Shown in pieces: positions 1 through 10,952 of a DNA stretch of 64,000 nucleotides (position 1 is the stretch's first letter; each line of letters opens with the position of its first letter). The notes under the pieces were generated by a model. That model was not told where the DNA came from and made no database searches. It was given only the letters and a program-made list of their open reading frames with translations. Origin of the DNA: Locusta migratoria (Eukaryota > Arthropoda > Insecta > Orthoptera > Acrididae); NCBI GenBank assembly GCA_026315105.1, contig CM048750.1:168544549-168608548 (forward strand). The letters are read 5' to 3'. The position numbers and the translations under genes were made by a program.

Positions 1-289
1 CGTGTGTTACGTACAACCTCAAGAATATATCAATAAAATTTCCCTCAGTTGGGTTGACGCATTCATGGTGTTTTGTTTTTATTTTCCAGGAGGGACATAA
101 TCGTTACAAGCTCAATGGGAGCAGGTATTTTTCAAGGTCAAAGCAGACACTTGAAGTAGCGTTCGCGGCAGGCATTATATCTTGCTGTCGTCGTTATGGA
201 AAGTGTTGGCAGCTGCACGGAAATTACGGCGAGAAGCGACAGGAGTTTGCGTGCAATCAGTTTGTGATAAATCTGCGGCGTTATGAGTT

Positions 290-575
290 GAATTCAGCTC
301 GTCAGAAGGAGAGGTGTGAGGGCCTCCACGCGGTGGAGAGCCTGGTGGAGGGTTGGTTGGCTCGCTATTCCGGGCACGCAGCGCGTTGCGTATTGCGGTC
401 ACGCCGCCCCCAGCATCCCCCTGGCGACGGAGGAGGGTATCGGCGGCGATGGAAAACCACTTAATTACGCCGACTCGGCTTCCCCCCAACGTACGGCTGG
501 CCGGGGCGGCTCACTTACCACCGCTACCTGCGTCTCCTCGCAGGGACTCGAGCACGACGTGAGACGCTAATTACG
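290..575. other. CpG-rich island
   Basis: A GC- and CpG-rich block in AT-rich surroundings. It holds two TAATTA-type cores, near 461 and 569. Open frames cross it on both strands, but they have no recognisable domain and overlap one another, as expected of stop-poor GC-rich DNA. It could be a promoter or enhancer island or an exon-proximal region; I see no splice or protein evidence. Bases 1-289 show nothing recognisable. Confidence 0.45.
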
Positions 576-730
576 TGGTGATATTCATTCCTGTTACCAG
601 AGGAAAAAAATAGCGTATTTCAAAGGAAGGATTATGTGACGTTACCGACCTTAAGTTTTCATTGCTTTTGCAATAGCGTGACTCAACATTCACGTAGGCA
701 AATATCGTTTCTGAATTTACTTCAGTATTT

Positions 731-2071
731 TTAACCCTTTATAGGGCAAAACTTTATTTTTTTAAAAAGAGAATGGAAATGTAGTTAGTTAAATTACTTA
801 TAGTACCCAAACACATAAAAATATTTGAGATATGAAAATTCTTTTATTGTTAATTAGTGAAAAAGTTTATACTTGGCAAAATATTGACCACAATCCATTC
901 TATGGAATAGTTACTTTTGTGGTCGATAATTTAACCACTTCATGAAACTGAGTTATTTTATGACAAGATCAGTAAATAAGAAGAAATAAAATCTTTATTT
1001 GTCGTTTCTTTTCTTTGATTTTCCATACAAAATATACATACATGTGTCTTAGCATTGTCTGCACAAAGTCACACTGCAAGTGATACAAGAAAACAACAAA
1101 AATACATACTAAAGAGTCATTTATAAAATCACAGATCACATTTGTTCAGTTCTTTAGTTCTGTTGGTGGAAGGGTCCAAAGCATTGCCTACACATAGCTA
1201 CATTGCCGGTAGTGCATGCCAGCTTACTACGCTTAGATTTGCTTCGTGTACTGCAAAATGCAGACCTCCTCATGACCTAATTTGTAATATTTCATTATGA
1301 AACTGCAATTACTGTACAAGTAAGAGGCAGCTTATTTCAATCTACATTATGCTATAGTATCATAATAAATCGATTTAATTTTGTAAGTTTAAAGACTTAC
1401 TTAAAAAATTAGACGTAATCACTGCACAGAAAGCTAGTACTTCAGCTTCCCGTGCTATATATAGCTCACTGCTCACAAAACGTTCACATTCCTTACTAAC
1501 GTGAGATGCAGCTTCTTCACAACAGCATATAACATCTACGCGAAATACTAAATTTCAGAAACTGTTTGATAAAATTGTCAAGTAAATTCTCAGATAACAC
1601 AATAACATAATATAACCTGTCCAGAAGTATTTGTTTAGAAGCGAAATATTACTTAAAATCGAGAAAAATTGACGTTATCTACCTCTCTTGGCATCCACGA
1701 AACAAACACGATCATTTCAGTAAGATTTGCACTAGACATGGTACTTCTGGAGTCAAATTACTCTCATCATATCTATATTACAACATAAAATCATTATAAA
1801 TCGACTTCATTTTGAACATGTAAAGACTTACGAGAAATTACGACAACGAAAACTTCGCCGCTTTGTGCTTACTTTATCAACCACAAACAATAACAAGTGC
1901 TGCCATCTGTTGATAAAACAATGTAAGCTCGTTGTGGTCGCTTCCTTAGCCAAAGATCATCCCCGCGCAGTAGCTGAATGCTATAGGGTCTATGACAGGC
2001 ATCTGTTAGCAGAGATTTTGAACCTTATATCGTGTAGTTAAAATATCGACCACCAAACTATAAAGGGTTAA
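731..2071 (-). mobile_element. piggyBac-like transposon, internally deleted
   Basis: The element is bounded by TTAA on both sides (731-734 and 2068-2071), and both ends continue inward as CCCTTTATAG. TTAA duplication with a CCC-type terminus is the known signature of piggyBac transposons. The subterminal motif gtggtcgat near 919 recurs in inverted form near 2045, next to the right end. A transposase C-terminal fragment lies inside on the minus strand. At about 1.34 kb it is too short for a full transposase (usually about 600 residues), and the catalytic part is missing. It is probably a dead deletion derivative. Confidence 0.65.
1154..1275 (-). pseudogene. piggyBac transposase C-terminal Cys-rich domain remnant
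   Basis: The minus strand reads FCSTRSKSKRSKLAC, then TTGNVAMCRQCFGPFH, ending in a stop. The Cys spacing (C..C..MC.QCF..FH) fits the C-terminal cross-brace cysteine-rich domain of piggyBac transposases, which binds the terminal repeats. It sits between the two TTAA ends at 731 and 2071, so domain and ends support each other. The DDD catalytic core is absent. It could instead be a domesticated piggyBac-derived protein fragment, but no longer ORF surrounds it. Confidence 0.65.
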
Positions 2072-2399
2072 AGAGTAGGATCTCGCTTCACAAAAGTGTA
2101 GAAAATTTTTCATGGAAAATTGGAGCTCCAGGCAAAATGACGCACGGGAGCCAGCAGTCGCTAGTTACTTTTATTATTTTTTTAAGAAATTAATTTTACC
2201 ACCGTAAGCTAGGATAGATTCGTTAGAATATAATATTCCCAAATTGACGTAAATATCTAAACCTATACAGGGAGGTACCAAAGTCACTGAACAGCTGGAT
2301 AAAAATAAAACCAAAATAACAGGTTTCGCACAGTAGGAAGATTTAATCCGCTAAGTAGTTGCTATAATTCTGACAATTATACATTCATAATAACAATTT

Positions 2400-2673
2400 C
2401 GTGTGGCTCATTGGTTTGGTGCAGGCCTTTCAATTGGACGCCACTTCGGCGACTTGCGTGTCTACCTACCACAGTTATCCAACCGGGGAAAGGGGACCTA
2501 CAGTTTAACGTGGAATCCGAACCACGTGTCGTTTCTGGCGACTGCTCACATCGTTGTGAGGTGAAGGATGGGTTAAAACGCAGACTGAAAAAATTCGAGG
2601 TCCGACCGAGATCTGAACCCGCGACCTTCTGTTTTCCAGTCGAGCGTCTTACCCTAACACCATTGAAGCGGGG
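2400..2673 (-). repeat. tRNA-derived SINE, family B
   Basis: Read on the minus strand, this has a tRNA-like head with a box-B type GGTTCAGATCT, then a body containing cacgtggttcggattccacg and the string taaactgtaggtcccc. The same body is found at 5403-5685 and, partly, at 11785-12058. It also spans a spurious ORF of 117 residues. Ends are approximate because I could not fix target duplications. Confidence 0.6.
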
Positions 2674-3836
2674 ACATCGAACACAGACTCAACCCATGCT
2701 ACTGACACCAGTGACGTTACAGCCGGCAGCTAATGTATATAAGTCCATTATTAGCAGCCATTAGGCAGTCATCCCACTTGACAATATTATCACCGCGAAC
2801 CTATGCATTGTTACGCCTTGTTATGATCTACAAGCAAAATAAACAGGCACATATGTTATTTTTCTTCTTCTTTTTTCTTTCTTGTGTGTGTGTGTGTTCT
2901 GTGGATTATCGTCAAGAGCTTCAGACCATTGCTGAACTAAACCACTGCATGCACGACGCACTTCGTTCTTTAGGCAGTGATGTCACACTATCCAAAAATG
3001 TAACAAAGTTCTCCAAAAGACGTCAAACACCATTACTGGAGACGGAAAAGACAGGGAACATAAGTAGTTACTGTAATTATAGATTGTCTTTATGAAGAAA
3101 GATGATTAAAATCTCGTTTATGATAGTGCCTAATGTCCAGTGCGTTTCGGCCAGGGATATTGTACACGGGGTGTATTGAAGTATGCATGAAAGCTTCGGG
3201 GATTCGATTTAGGACCGGGCAATAAGCAGAACATGTTGTGTAAACATATGTTTCATTTGTTTTTCTTACCGTGTTACAGGCATTTGTTGGGGTGTACGTA
3301 GCACAGATCACTTCACTATACAGCTTCGTCATCCAATAGGTTTGATCACAGAACAAAACATTCATTTTTCTCAACAGCTGTAGCAGTATTTCAGAAAATA
3401 AGTCCAGTGGCGCAAATTTGCTATACCCAATATGAAACTAAAAAATAAGGGCCATAGATGTCGGATTTGAATCTATATCGAAAAAGCATGTCAGTATGTC
3501 ATTTAAAGTTCAAATACACACAATTAGTTTCTCATGACATCTTAGATATTTAATGTCCCTTTTTACCAAATAACAAGGGCAATAGTGAATTTCCAGATGG
3601 ATATGGATACACGTGCTGACATGAATACAATGAAGTTACTAGAGATACGATATTGATTCTGAAATCTATATACAGCATTTGACACTATTAATTACGAGTT
3701 ATTCTTAATAATTAGAGCATTTACAAGTTTACGTTAAAATATTCACCAAGTGACGATAATATTGGTAATACATAGTTGAATAATGTTTCAAAAGCAAAAA
3801 ATAGGTTGAATATCTGGTCTTCTGAAGTTTTATGAT
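2674..3836. other. unassigned AT-rich stretch
   Basis: No coding region, RNA gene or recognisable repeat end is seen. It holds a short pyrimidine and (TG)n tract at about 2860-2900. The short ORFs here lack domains and sit in low-complexity or AT-rich DNA. Confidence 0.4.
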
Positions 3837-4162
3837 ATTCTTACATATTTTCATATTCACAAAAGTTCATTTGACTAACTATGTGTCATAGAGTTACGTG
3901 TCGTTTATCACGAAGAATTTGAATTTATAAACTGTATGGATTCTGTTATCTCCAACAATGCATTCCCTTCGTTTTTCAACATGGAAGTTATTAATTTGTA
4001 TTCTTACATATTTTCATATTCACAAAAGTTCATTTGACTAATTATGTGTCATAGAGTTACGTGTCGTTTATCACGAAGAATTTGAATTTATAAACTGTAT
4101 GGATTCTGTTATCTCCAACAATGCATTCCCTTCGTTTTTCAACATGGAAGTATTAATTTGTA
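3837..4162. repeat. near-identical tandem duplication, period 163 bp
   Basis: Copy 1 is 3837-3999 and copy 2 is 4000-4162. Reading them side by side I find only one substitution (ctaactatg against ctaattatg) and one single-base deletion (gaagttatt against gaagtatt). This suggests a very recent duplication, or an assembly duplication. The unit has no coding signal. Confidence 0.9.
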
Positions 4163-4279
4163 TCTAAAATGTCGTAATTAGCAGAATTGTTTACAGTCCT
4201 TCGTGGAAACTATTTTTTGCAGTATAGAAAACCGGCAAAAAAGTTATATGTACTACATGTAAATCATTTTGATATTTTA

Positions 4280-5050
4280 AATTATTTATTTGAAATGCCC
4301 CATTACATAACAATATTACATGTTTGAAGGTTAAATTCAGGCGACTACATCAGGTGCTTTGGCAAACACATAGTACATAAGATAGATGGATTTACAAAAG
4401 AATTCATTTTGGCAATACAAGATTAATCGCTTTACATAAAGAAACCAAATGAGTTTCACACAACAGGAAATCTTATTTAATTAGCGAAGTGGTGCAAGTC
4501 TGTAGTGAATTTATGTACTAAATCAAATTTACTGACGGGCTATCCTACTCCTTTGTCAGCTTATTTTTTTGCCCTACGATGGTCCCTCTCTTTCAGTAAG
4601 TTTCATCAGTCGAAAAGCATGTGGTCAATAGTTTGGATATCTCTGCCACATGTGCACGTTCCGTTTTCAGTTATTCTGAACCGTTTATAATAGGCTTTCA
4701 GTTTCTCATGACCTGTTAACATTGCTGTAAAATTCCGAGATATTGGGCATTCAATCATTAAACGTTGTCGAATCGTGTTTTACCCGATTTTTGATCTTTG
4801 CCAGTCAATCGCCCATTTATTCCTAAACACCTCTCGAACTTTCTCCTTCACCGCACTTGTAGGTACTTTGCTGTAGCATATCGATTATCGTGATCGAACC
4901 GCTCTTTTAGCGAAATTGTCAGCTAGTTAATATCCCCATATCCCTCGATCTGCTTTAACCTAATCGAAATAAACCTGCCAGTTGTGTGTCTCTAAAGTTC
5001 TGATTTTACATCGTATTTCTTCTATCAAGAAGTTGTGGGGAATGCAATTC
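4280..5050 (-). mobile_element. non-LTR retrotransposon 3' end (I/R1-like, with zinc-knuckle tail)
   Basis: The minus strand encodes LTGHEKLKAYYKRF, then TENGTCTCGRDIQTIDHMLF. The pattern 'ltGH..l..Yy.rf......C.CG...T.DHm.f' is the C-terminal segment after RNase H in I, R1 and LOA-type non-LTR elements. Stops interrupt the frame upstream and downstream. The part at 4280-4480 looks like 3' untranslated sequence. The clade is uncertain because reverse transcriptase and endonuclease are missing. Confidence 0.55.
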
Positions 5051-5402
5051 GATCTATGCAGATAAGTTAGGATGTAGTAGTAAATTTATATTTCATTGCT
5101 TTTGCGAAAGAGAAGCGGAAAGTGTGAAATGCAAAAAGAAATGATTCAGACATGTACTAAAATCTATTGGTTTTACATACTCTGGAAAACGCATTGTCAG
5201 GCCGTATCAAACCGAGTTAACACGTGCAATAGGAATAAGCCAGAAACCTTATTCATTGCGGTAAAAGATTACTTTACAACGTGATCAGTAGTCGCTAAAA
5301 TCATGAAAATAGCTTTGCAACACGCTCAAGGGGTGACTGGGTTTCAATTTTCGCTATTTAAAACTTCTTCCTATACACTTTCTTCACCAAAGGAAAGTCG
5401 GG
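5051..5402. other. unassigned stretch
   Basis: No repeat or coding feature is recognised. Small ORFs of 62-73 residues have no similarity that I recognise, and one of them runs into the neighbouring SINE. Confidence 0.35.
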
Positions 5403-5685
5403 TCTGGTGGTCTCGGGGTAAAGTGCTTGACTGGAAACCAAACGGTCGACATTTCGTAATCCGGTCGGATCACAGAATTTTTCAGTCTGCTTTTAAACCA
5501 AGCCTTCACCTCTCAACGATGTAAGGAGTCACCAGAAACGACACGTGGTTCGGGTTCCACGTTAAACTGTAGGTCCCCTTTCTCCGTTTGGATAATTGGG
5601 GAAGTTTAGTGACATGCAAGTCGCCGAAGTGGCGTCCCTTTGAAAGACTTGCACCAGATCACTGAGCCACGCTAAATTATTATTA
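5403..5685 (+). repeat. tRNA-derived SINE, family B
   Basis: Second copy of the 2400-2673 family, in the opposite orientation. It shares the head (gtctcggggtaaagtgcttgac), the strings cacgtggttcgggttccacg and taaactgtaggtcccc, and the tail about the product-like string cgccgaagtggcgtcc. The tRNA box B is decayed (catttcgtaatc), so it is probably old. Confidence 0.6.
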
Positions 5686-5724
5686 TTACCATAGGGAATC
5701 ACAATATTCATCAACGTACGAATT

Positions 5725-5975
5725 GGGTAGAATAGGAGTTTCTTGCATATCATCGCTAAGAGAAGGGATAGGTTGGTGGGACACAATTTGAGACATCAAG
5801 GAATCGTAAACTTAGCATTAGAAGGAAGTGTGTGGGGTAAAAATCGTAGAGGGAGATCGAGGAACGAATTCAGTAAGCAAATACAAAAGGATTTAGGTTG
5901 CCGTTCGTATTCTCAGATGAAGAGGCTTGCACATGACAGGGTAGCATGGAGAGCTGAATTAACGTAGAAGTAGAT
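5725..5975 (+). mobile_element. RTE-like retrotransposon C-terminal remnant
   Basis: It encodes RRDRLVGHNLRHQGIVNLAL followed by EGSVWGKNRRGRSRN and MKRLAHDRVAWRAE. This is the end of the reverse transcriptase ORF seen in the better copies at 58761-59796 and 18717-19371. The usual 3' tail (tctccggactgaagaccacaac) is missing, and a Jockey-like fragment abuts it directly. Confidence 0.75.
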
Positions 5976-7000
5976 ATCATCGGAGTAGTGAAGCAACTAA
6001 AATCACTTAACAAGAACAAGTCTTCTGGTCCGGACTGTACACCCATTAGATTTCTATCTGATTATGCTGAAGCGATAGCTCCTTACTTAACAGCCATATA
6101 AAACCGCTCTCTCAAAGAAGGATCTGTACCAAAAGACTGGAAAGTTGCACATGTCACACCTATATTCAAGAAAGGTAGTAGGAATAACCCAATAAACTAC
6201 ATGCCTATTTCATTGACGTCAACTTGCAGCAGGTTTTTGGAACATATCTTGTATTCAAATATTATGAATTATTTGTAATTATGGTGTAAAAATTGGCAAT
6301 TGACTGTAAATAATGAGAAGTGTGAAGTCGTCCACACGAGTACGAAAAGAAATCCGTTAAACTTTGTTTACAAGACAAATAAATCGAAAGTGAAGGCCTT
6401 AAACTACACAAAATGCCTGGGAATTACTATTACTTCAGAACACGTAGATAATGTCGTAGGAAAGGCGAACAAAAGACTGCGTTTTATTGGTAGAACCCTT
6501 AAAAGATGCAGCAGAAGTACTAAACAAACTGCATACTCTACGCTTGACCGTCTTTTTCGGAGTATTGCTGCCCAGTGTGGGATCCTTAACAGATGGGTTT
6601 GACGGAGGACATCGAAAGAGTCCAAAGAAGGGCCGCTCGTTTTCTGTTGTCACGATACAGGGGAGACATCGTTACGGACGTAATACAGGTTTTGGGATGG
6701 GAATCATTACAACAACGGCGCTTATCGCTGCGGCGTGGGGTACTTACGAAATTACAATCGCCAACATTCTCCTCCGAATGCGAAAATATATTGTTGAGTC
6801 CTACTTTCATAGATAGAAACGATCATCAGAATAAAATACTAGAAACCAGAGCTCGAACGGAGAGATTCAAGTGTTCTTTCTTCCCGCGCGCTATTCGAGA
6901 ATGGAATGGGAGATAAATAGTATAAAGGTGGTTCGATGAACCCTCTGCCAGGCACTTGAATGTGATTTGCAGAGTATCCCATGTAGACGAGACCAGTCTG
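5976..7000 (+). mobile_element. Jockey/CR1-like retrotransposon, internal deletion of the RT palm
   Basis: The 5' part encodes reverse transcriptase finger motifs (KNKSSGPDCTP, VPKDWKVAHVTPIFKKG, NYMPISLTS). At about 6275 the sequence jumps to post-catalytic sequence (WCKNWQLTVNNEKCEVVH), so the palm motifs with the Asp residues are missing. The C-terminal part continues in shifted frames (RVQRRAARFLLSRYRGD, LGWESLQQRRLSLRRG, FFPRAIREWNGR). The 3' end is the typical tgatttgcagagtatcccatgtagac. Jockey against CR1 clade cannot be settled by eye. Confidence 0.8.
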
Positions 7001-7224
7001 CTGAATGAAGACCACAGCAACAACAACTGCAGCAACTTTCTGTACTATCTCGGCTGCTGTAATGTTGTTGTCTCCACTCCGTAGACCGTAGATATCTCAA
7101 CTGATCCCCTAATTGTTTTTACCAGTGCAGCATCTCCGACAAGTTCCATTATAACTTGTGGCAAGAACGTGTGGAATACAGGCTACACTGTTTCGGCTAA
7201 TCACTGTTTCTTCTGCCTTCTTTT

Positions 7225-7640
7225 ACGCAGAGAGAAATCCTGCAGGCCTGGAGCGGAGCGCCGGCTTTAAGGCGGCCCGTAAGACTGCGACTGCGCGCAG
7301 GGCGCAGATCGCCGTCCATTAGGGGTGATTAGTTTCACGAGATTAAAAGCCGCCGGTGCCTGGCCGTCCCTGGTCCCTGGTCCCGGTCCCTTGTCCCGGC
7401 GCAGCATTGTCTGCGCGCGCTGGCTGGAACATTTGCTTAATTGAAACGTCGCGCCGCCGCGCCGGCCGCGCTTGCGGCTGTAATTTTCGCAACGGCCGGG
7501 GGAGGCGCTGGTGTTGATGTATGGCGCCGCTAACCGGGTTTCTGCTGTCCGCCGCCACCGCCGCCACGTTCATTTGTTCGCCACCCCTTGCCCGAGCGCT
7601 GCCCCTCGCCGCCATCGCTATTAGTCGATTAGAATTCCGC
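7225..7640. other. CpG-rich island
   Basis: A GC-rich block with dense CpG. It contains ccattaggggtgattag near 7317 and ttagtcgattag near 7620, both TAAT-type cores. ORFs on both strands cross it but encode low-complexity Arg/Ala/Pro sequence with no domain. A candidate cis-regulatory block is as plausible as anything else. Bases 7001-7224 show nothing definite apart from a short stretch resembling 10722-10990. Confidence 0.4.
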
Positions 7641-7678
7641 CGGACACACACACGTGCATGCTCGAAGCGGTCCGGACA

Positions 7679-7810
7679 GCGTGGTGACATTTTGCTGTCG
7701 TTGTACGGCATGAGAACTGGAGGACAAGTAGGGTTGACACAAAAGCGTGGTGACATTTTGCTGTCGTAGTACGGCATGAGAACTGGACAACAAGTAGGGT
7801 TCACACAAAA
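7679..7810. repeat. 66-bp tandem duplication
   Basis: Two units, 7679-7744 and 7745-7810, both read gcgtggtgacattttgctgt and then gtacggcatgagaactgg. A few substitutions separate them. The ORF encoding the repeated 'MPYYDSKMSPRFC' type peptide is a by-product of the repeat. Confidence 0.85.
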
Positions 7811-7931
7811 TTACCTGAACGCTATCTGAGAAATAGCCCGTTACCAAGCTACACGGGAAGTGAGAGCTTACAAGTTTACACATCATGCACCAGTCACGCC
7901 GGCCGTATCCGAGTAGACGCATCCACTTGCA

Positions 7932-8190
7932 AGCTTAGGGTTTAACGACCCGTCGACAGCTTGGTCATTAGAGACGGAGCTAACGCTCGGTGTTTTTGGG
8001 TAAGGATGAGGTAGGGTAAGGATGGGGAAGGAAATCTGCCGTGCTCTTTGAAAGGAACCATTCCGGCATTTGCCTGGAGTGATTTAGGGAAATCTCGGAA
8101 AACCTAAATCTGGATGGTCGGGGCTGGATTTGAACCACCGCCCTCCCGAATACGAGTCCAGTGCGTTACCACTGCGCCACCTCGCTCGGT
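7932..8190 (-). repeat. tRNA-derived SINE, family C
   Basis: Flanked by a perfect 13-bp target duplication gcatccacttgca (7919-7931 and 8191-8203). The minus strand starts with a tRNA-like head (gcgaggtggcgcagtggtaa; box B ggttcaaatcc). The body is the family-C one with gatttagggaaat and the tail ctctaatgacca..gtcgacgg..gttaaaccctaagctt. Good family relatives are 24121-24381, 36883-37118 and 39641-39893. Confidence 0.9.
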
Positions 8191-8329
8191 GCATCCACTT
8201 GCACAAGATGCAAGGATACGATCGCTTTTAGACAGAATAGGATGGATCCCAGTGGCGGCGCGTCCTAACTGTTCACTGGTTCAGTAAACCCCAGGAATAA
8301 AGCTCGTCGTGAGAATAAAGTAAATTTTC

Positions 8330-9050
8330 TTCTTCTTCTTTCACGTGATTAGGTCTCGTGGACCACACGCTGCTACAAGTTTCCGTCTCCAATGCTTCTG
8401 TCCATTGCTGTTATCCGCCACCTGTCCACATCTATTGCTGCTTGCTTCAGGTCTTCATGGAGGCCATCCCTCCAACGTTTCCAGGAGCTTCTGAGGCCAC
8501 CTGGCATCCTCCATCCCAGCCACATGACCGGCCACTGCATACGCAAGGGTTTGTATGGTTTCTGCTATGCTGGGCTGTTGGTATAATTCCTCAAGCTCTT
8601 GTTTGTGCCTGATCGTCCATTCTCCTGTGTCTGCGCCAAAAATCGGACCGTAGATCTTCCGAAGAACTTTTCTCTCAGAAACAAGGAGATCGCGGAAGTC
8701 CCGTTTTCGAATACTCCATGTTTCACAGCCATATAGCACAACAGGCTGGATCAGGGTTTTGTACAGTCGGATTTTGAACTGTCTGGATAGACATTTTCCA
8801 CGAATCAGTTGCACTAGGGTCTGGAAGGATCGGTTTCCAGCTTGAATTCTGGCTTCGATCTCCGCTTCACAATAAGAGTTGTCTGTGAAAAGAGCCCCCA
8901 GGTATTTAAATTCACGCACTCTCTTGTAGTACCCTCCTGCAGTGACTGTAGATATGCAGCAGTCTGTCCGCGCGTCATAACGAGGTACTCTGTCTTGGCT
9001 TCATTGATGAGTAGCCCAAATTTTCTGGCGGAAAATAAATTAAACTGTCA
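8330..9050 (-). mobile_element. non-LTR retrotransposon C-terminal fragment with (GAA)n tail
   Basis: The minus strand encodes FSARKFGLLINEAKTEYLV, then after a frameshift EFKYLGALFTDN, KTLIQPVVLYGCETWSIRK, LVSERKVLRKIYGPIFG and AETIQTLAYAVAGHVAGMED. These are post-palm motifs of a non-LTR reverse transcriptase, of the type with 'YLG', 'LYGcEtW' and 'ERk.LR.IyGp'. The longest open part is 154 residues. The strand ends in a GAAGAAGAAG tail at 8330-8342. It is distinct from the RTE family at 58.8 kb. Confidence 0.75.
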
Positions 9051-9948
9051 TTCTTTGTTTCGTTCTTGTATCAGATCATTTGACATGCGTATTCAAAGTA
9101 TTTTTATCGCATGAGAAACGTTTTGCGTCGCGGAGACAGCACGTACACGAGTCGTAGGGCCGCTTAATACAGACGGCAGTGGTTGCAGCGTTGTAATGCG
9201 CATGCGCGGCTGAAGCTCAGATTCTCTTCTGAACCCCTGAAGTGCTCCCGCGGCACGGAGGGGCGAGGGGAAACGTCGCTTTTAACATTGGCGTTGGAGC
9301 TGGTAGAGACGCCAGCATCTGGGCACTCGAGCTCTGGCGGTTACGCACGAATGGGACTTTAATATGGTGTGTGATCACCTCAGACGGCCAGTACAGTTGC
9401 ACACCTGCGTCGCATGGCCAGTATGACCTTATGAAGCAGCTCTTGAGGTGTGTTTGGCCATTCTTCCATGAGTGAAATACCCAGCTCTGCAATCGTTGTG
9501 GGAGGTGCTGGACTGCCTGGAATGAGTGGCTGAAAAGTGGGCGTAACTCCGGTGAACAAGATGACCACTCCATTCGTTCAATTTCCTCAGCTTCAAGCAT
9601 TTTGTCACCCAGTGCAGGTCTGTGGGGACGAGAGTTATCGTCCGCCATACAGAACCATTCTCCTACGATAATAGCGTAGGACATAACAAAATGTTGAAGG
9701 AACTCGTGTCTATTCCTTCGAGCAGTAAAACCGCCATTCTGAACGACATAGAGGTCCGTACGTTCGCAAAAATGATTCCTGCCCATACCTTTACTCCACC
9801 ACCATGATACGGTGATGTTCCCTGCACATAAGAAAGATTGTTCCAAATTCCGCGTTCTTTCCAGATGAGGGAACGACGATGCACAGGCTGAACACAAAAT
9901 CTTTACTCGTCTGTGAACAGAACCTGGTACCATTCGTTACGACTCCAA

Positions 9949-10034
9949 ATTCAAATGTTCAATTCTCTGAAAATCTATGAGATTTAACTTATTCCGTTTT
10001 AATTATTAAACTGAGTTAAACTAACCTAAGAACA

Positions 10035-10118
<84 letters not shown>

Positions 10119-10223
10119 CACCACACTGACACATGCACCAGGGAGGACTCGAGCCTCCAACGACGAGCGACCGTGCACTCCGCAGCGCGGCGCCTTAGAA
10201 CACTCGGCCACTCCTCCGCGGCA
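9949..10223 (-). repeat. SINE family A2 carrying an internal microsatellite
   Basis: Target duplications ttacgactccaa (9937-9948) and ttacgacttcaa (10224-10235), with one mismatch, flank it inside the Tc1-like transposase. The tRNA-like head lies at the high-coordinate end (box B ggctcgagtcct on the minus strand). The body region that reads gacaacacacacac in other copies has expanded into (TC)n(AC)n at 10036-10117. Confidence 0.85.
10036..10117. repeat. (TC)n(AC)n microsatellite
   Basis: About 37 bases of TC are followed by about 45 bases of AC. It lies inside the family A2 SINE, exactly where other copies have a short CA-rich stretch, so the SINE probably seeded it. Confidence 0.95.
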
Positions 10224-10756
10224 TTACGACTTCAATCCTGATGTTCCTTCGCCCAGTTTCTGTAGTCTGGAAGATGTCGTCAGTTTAATGGAACACACAC
10301 CACAGGCCTCCGTGCGTAGAGGCCACATTTACGAAGGTGTTTTGGATTGTTTGTGTCGATACTGCACGTCATGTTGCTGTCTGTAGGTTGCATTACAGCT
10401 GAGTTGCATTTAAACTCCTGTCTTAAGGGGCTGTTAACCGGACATAACTGTCATCTCCTGCTGAGGTTACCAGTGGACGACCTTCTTTTAACGGTTCCTG
10501 CTATATAGAATCTCGTCCATGTCATGGAAATTACACTTTGGAATACTCCAATAGCTGCACTCACTTCCCTCTGGGTCTGCCCCGCTTCCGACCTTGCTGA
10601 TGCTATTCATGCAGCAGCTTCGGGTACGTTACATTGTGGTTTCATCGCACTACCTCCTCACTACACTATCTGAACCCAACTGGCTGTGTAATGCGTTTGG
10701 TAGATAAACAAATCAACCCCTTCTGCAGCAATCACTATCTCGGTTGCCGCAATGTT

Positions 10757-10952
10757 CAAAAATGTTCAAATTTTTGTTAAGCTTATGGGACTTAACTGCG
10801 GGATCATCAGGCCCTAAACTTACACACTACTTATAAACTAACATACTAAAGGCAGCACAAACATCCATGCCCGAGGGAGAATTCGAACCCCCGACGGGGA
10901 GCGAACTCGCGCATCGGAGCATAGCGCCTCAATGCGCGCCTCAGCCGCGGCT
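10757..10952 (-). repeat. SINE family A (A1/A3-like head)
   Basis: Minus-strand copy with a tRNA-like head and box B gggttcgaattct. The shared tail reads ttagggcctgatgatcc in place of the usual ttagggactgatgacc. Target duplications gccgcaatgtt (10746-10756) and gctgtaatgtt (10953-10963) flank it, with two mismatches. The interrupted host sequence resembles 7028-7110. Confidence 0.75.

Larger units (their letters stand above)
9240..10660 (-). pseudogene. Tc1-like transposase, frameshifted and split by a SINE
   Basis: The minus strand shows, in order, RKCGLYARRP (about 10330), YRNWAKEHQ, then after the SINE EWYQVLFTDE with a stop, VKVWAG, and ADDNSRPHRPALGDKMLEAE followed by ERMEWSSCSPELRP. 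These match the DDE block of Tc1-type transposases, in which TDE and the DN-type motif carry the catalytic Asp residues. The expected third acidic residue after SPELRP is lost in frameshifts. I could not identify terminal repeats. The SINE at 9949-10223 lies between the HTH-side exon and the first catalytic Asp. Confidence 0.75.

Noticed and set aside
54..570. Overlapping ORFs of 69-136 residues at the left end
   Set aside because: They lie on both strands over the same CpG-rich block, have no domain, and reflect stop-poor composition.
2885..2900. CRISPR-like or regulatory TG tract
   Set aside because: Simple (TG)n; no spaced repeats. No CRISPR arrays are expected or seen in this eukaryotic DNA.
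7343..7922. ORFs of 153 and 97 residues on the minus strand
   Set aside because: Low-complexity Arg/Ala/Pro content and a repeat-derived peptide duplication; no domain or splice signal.
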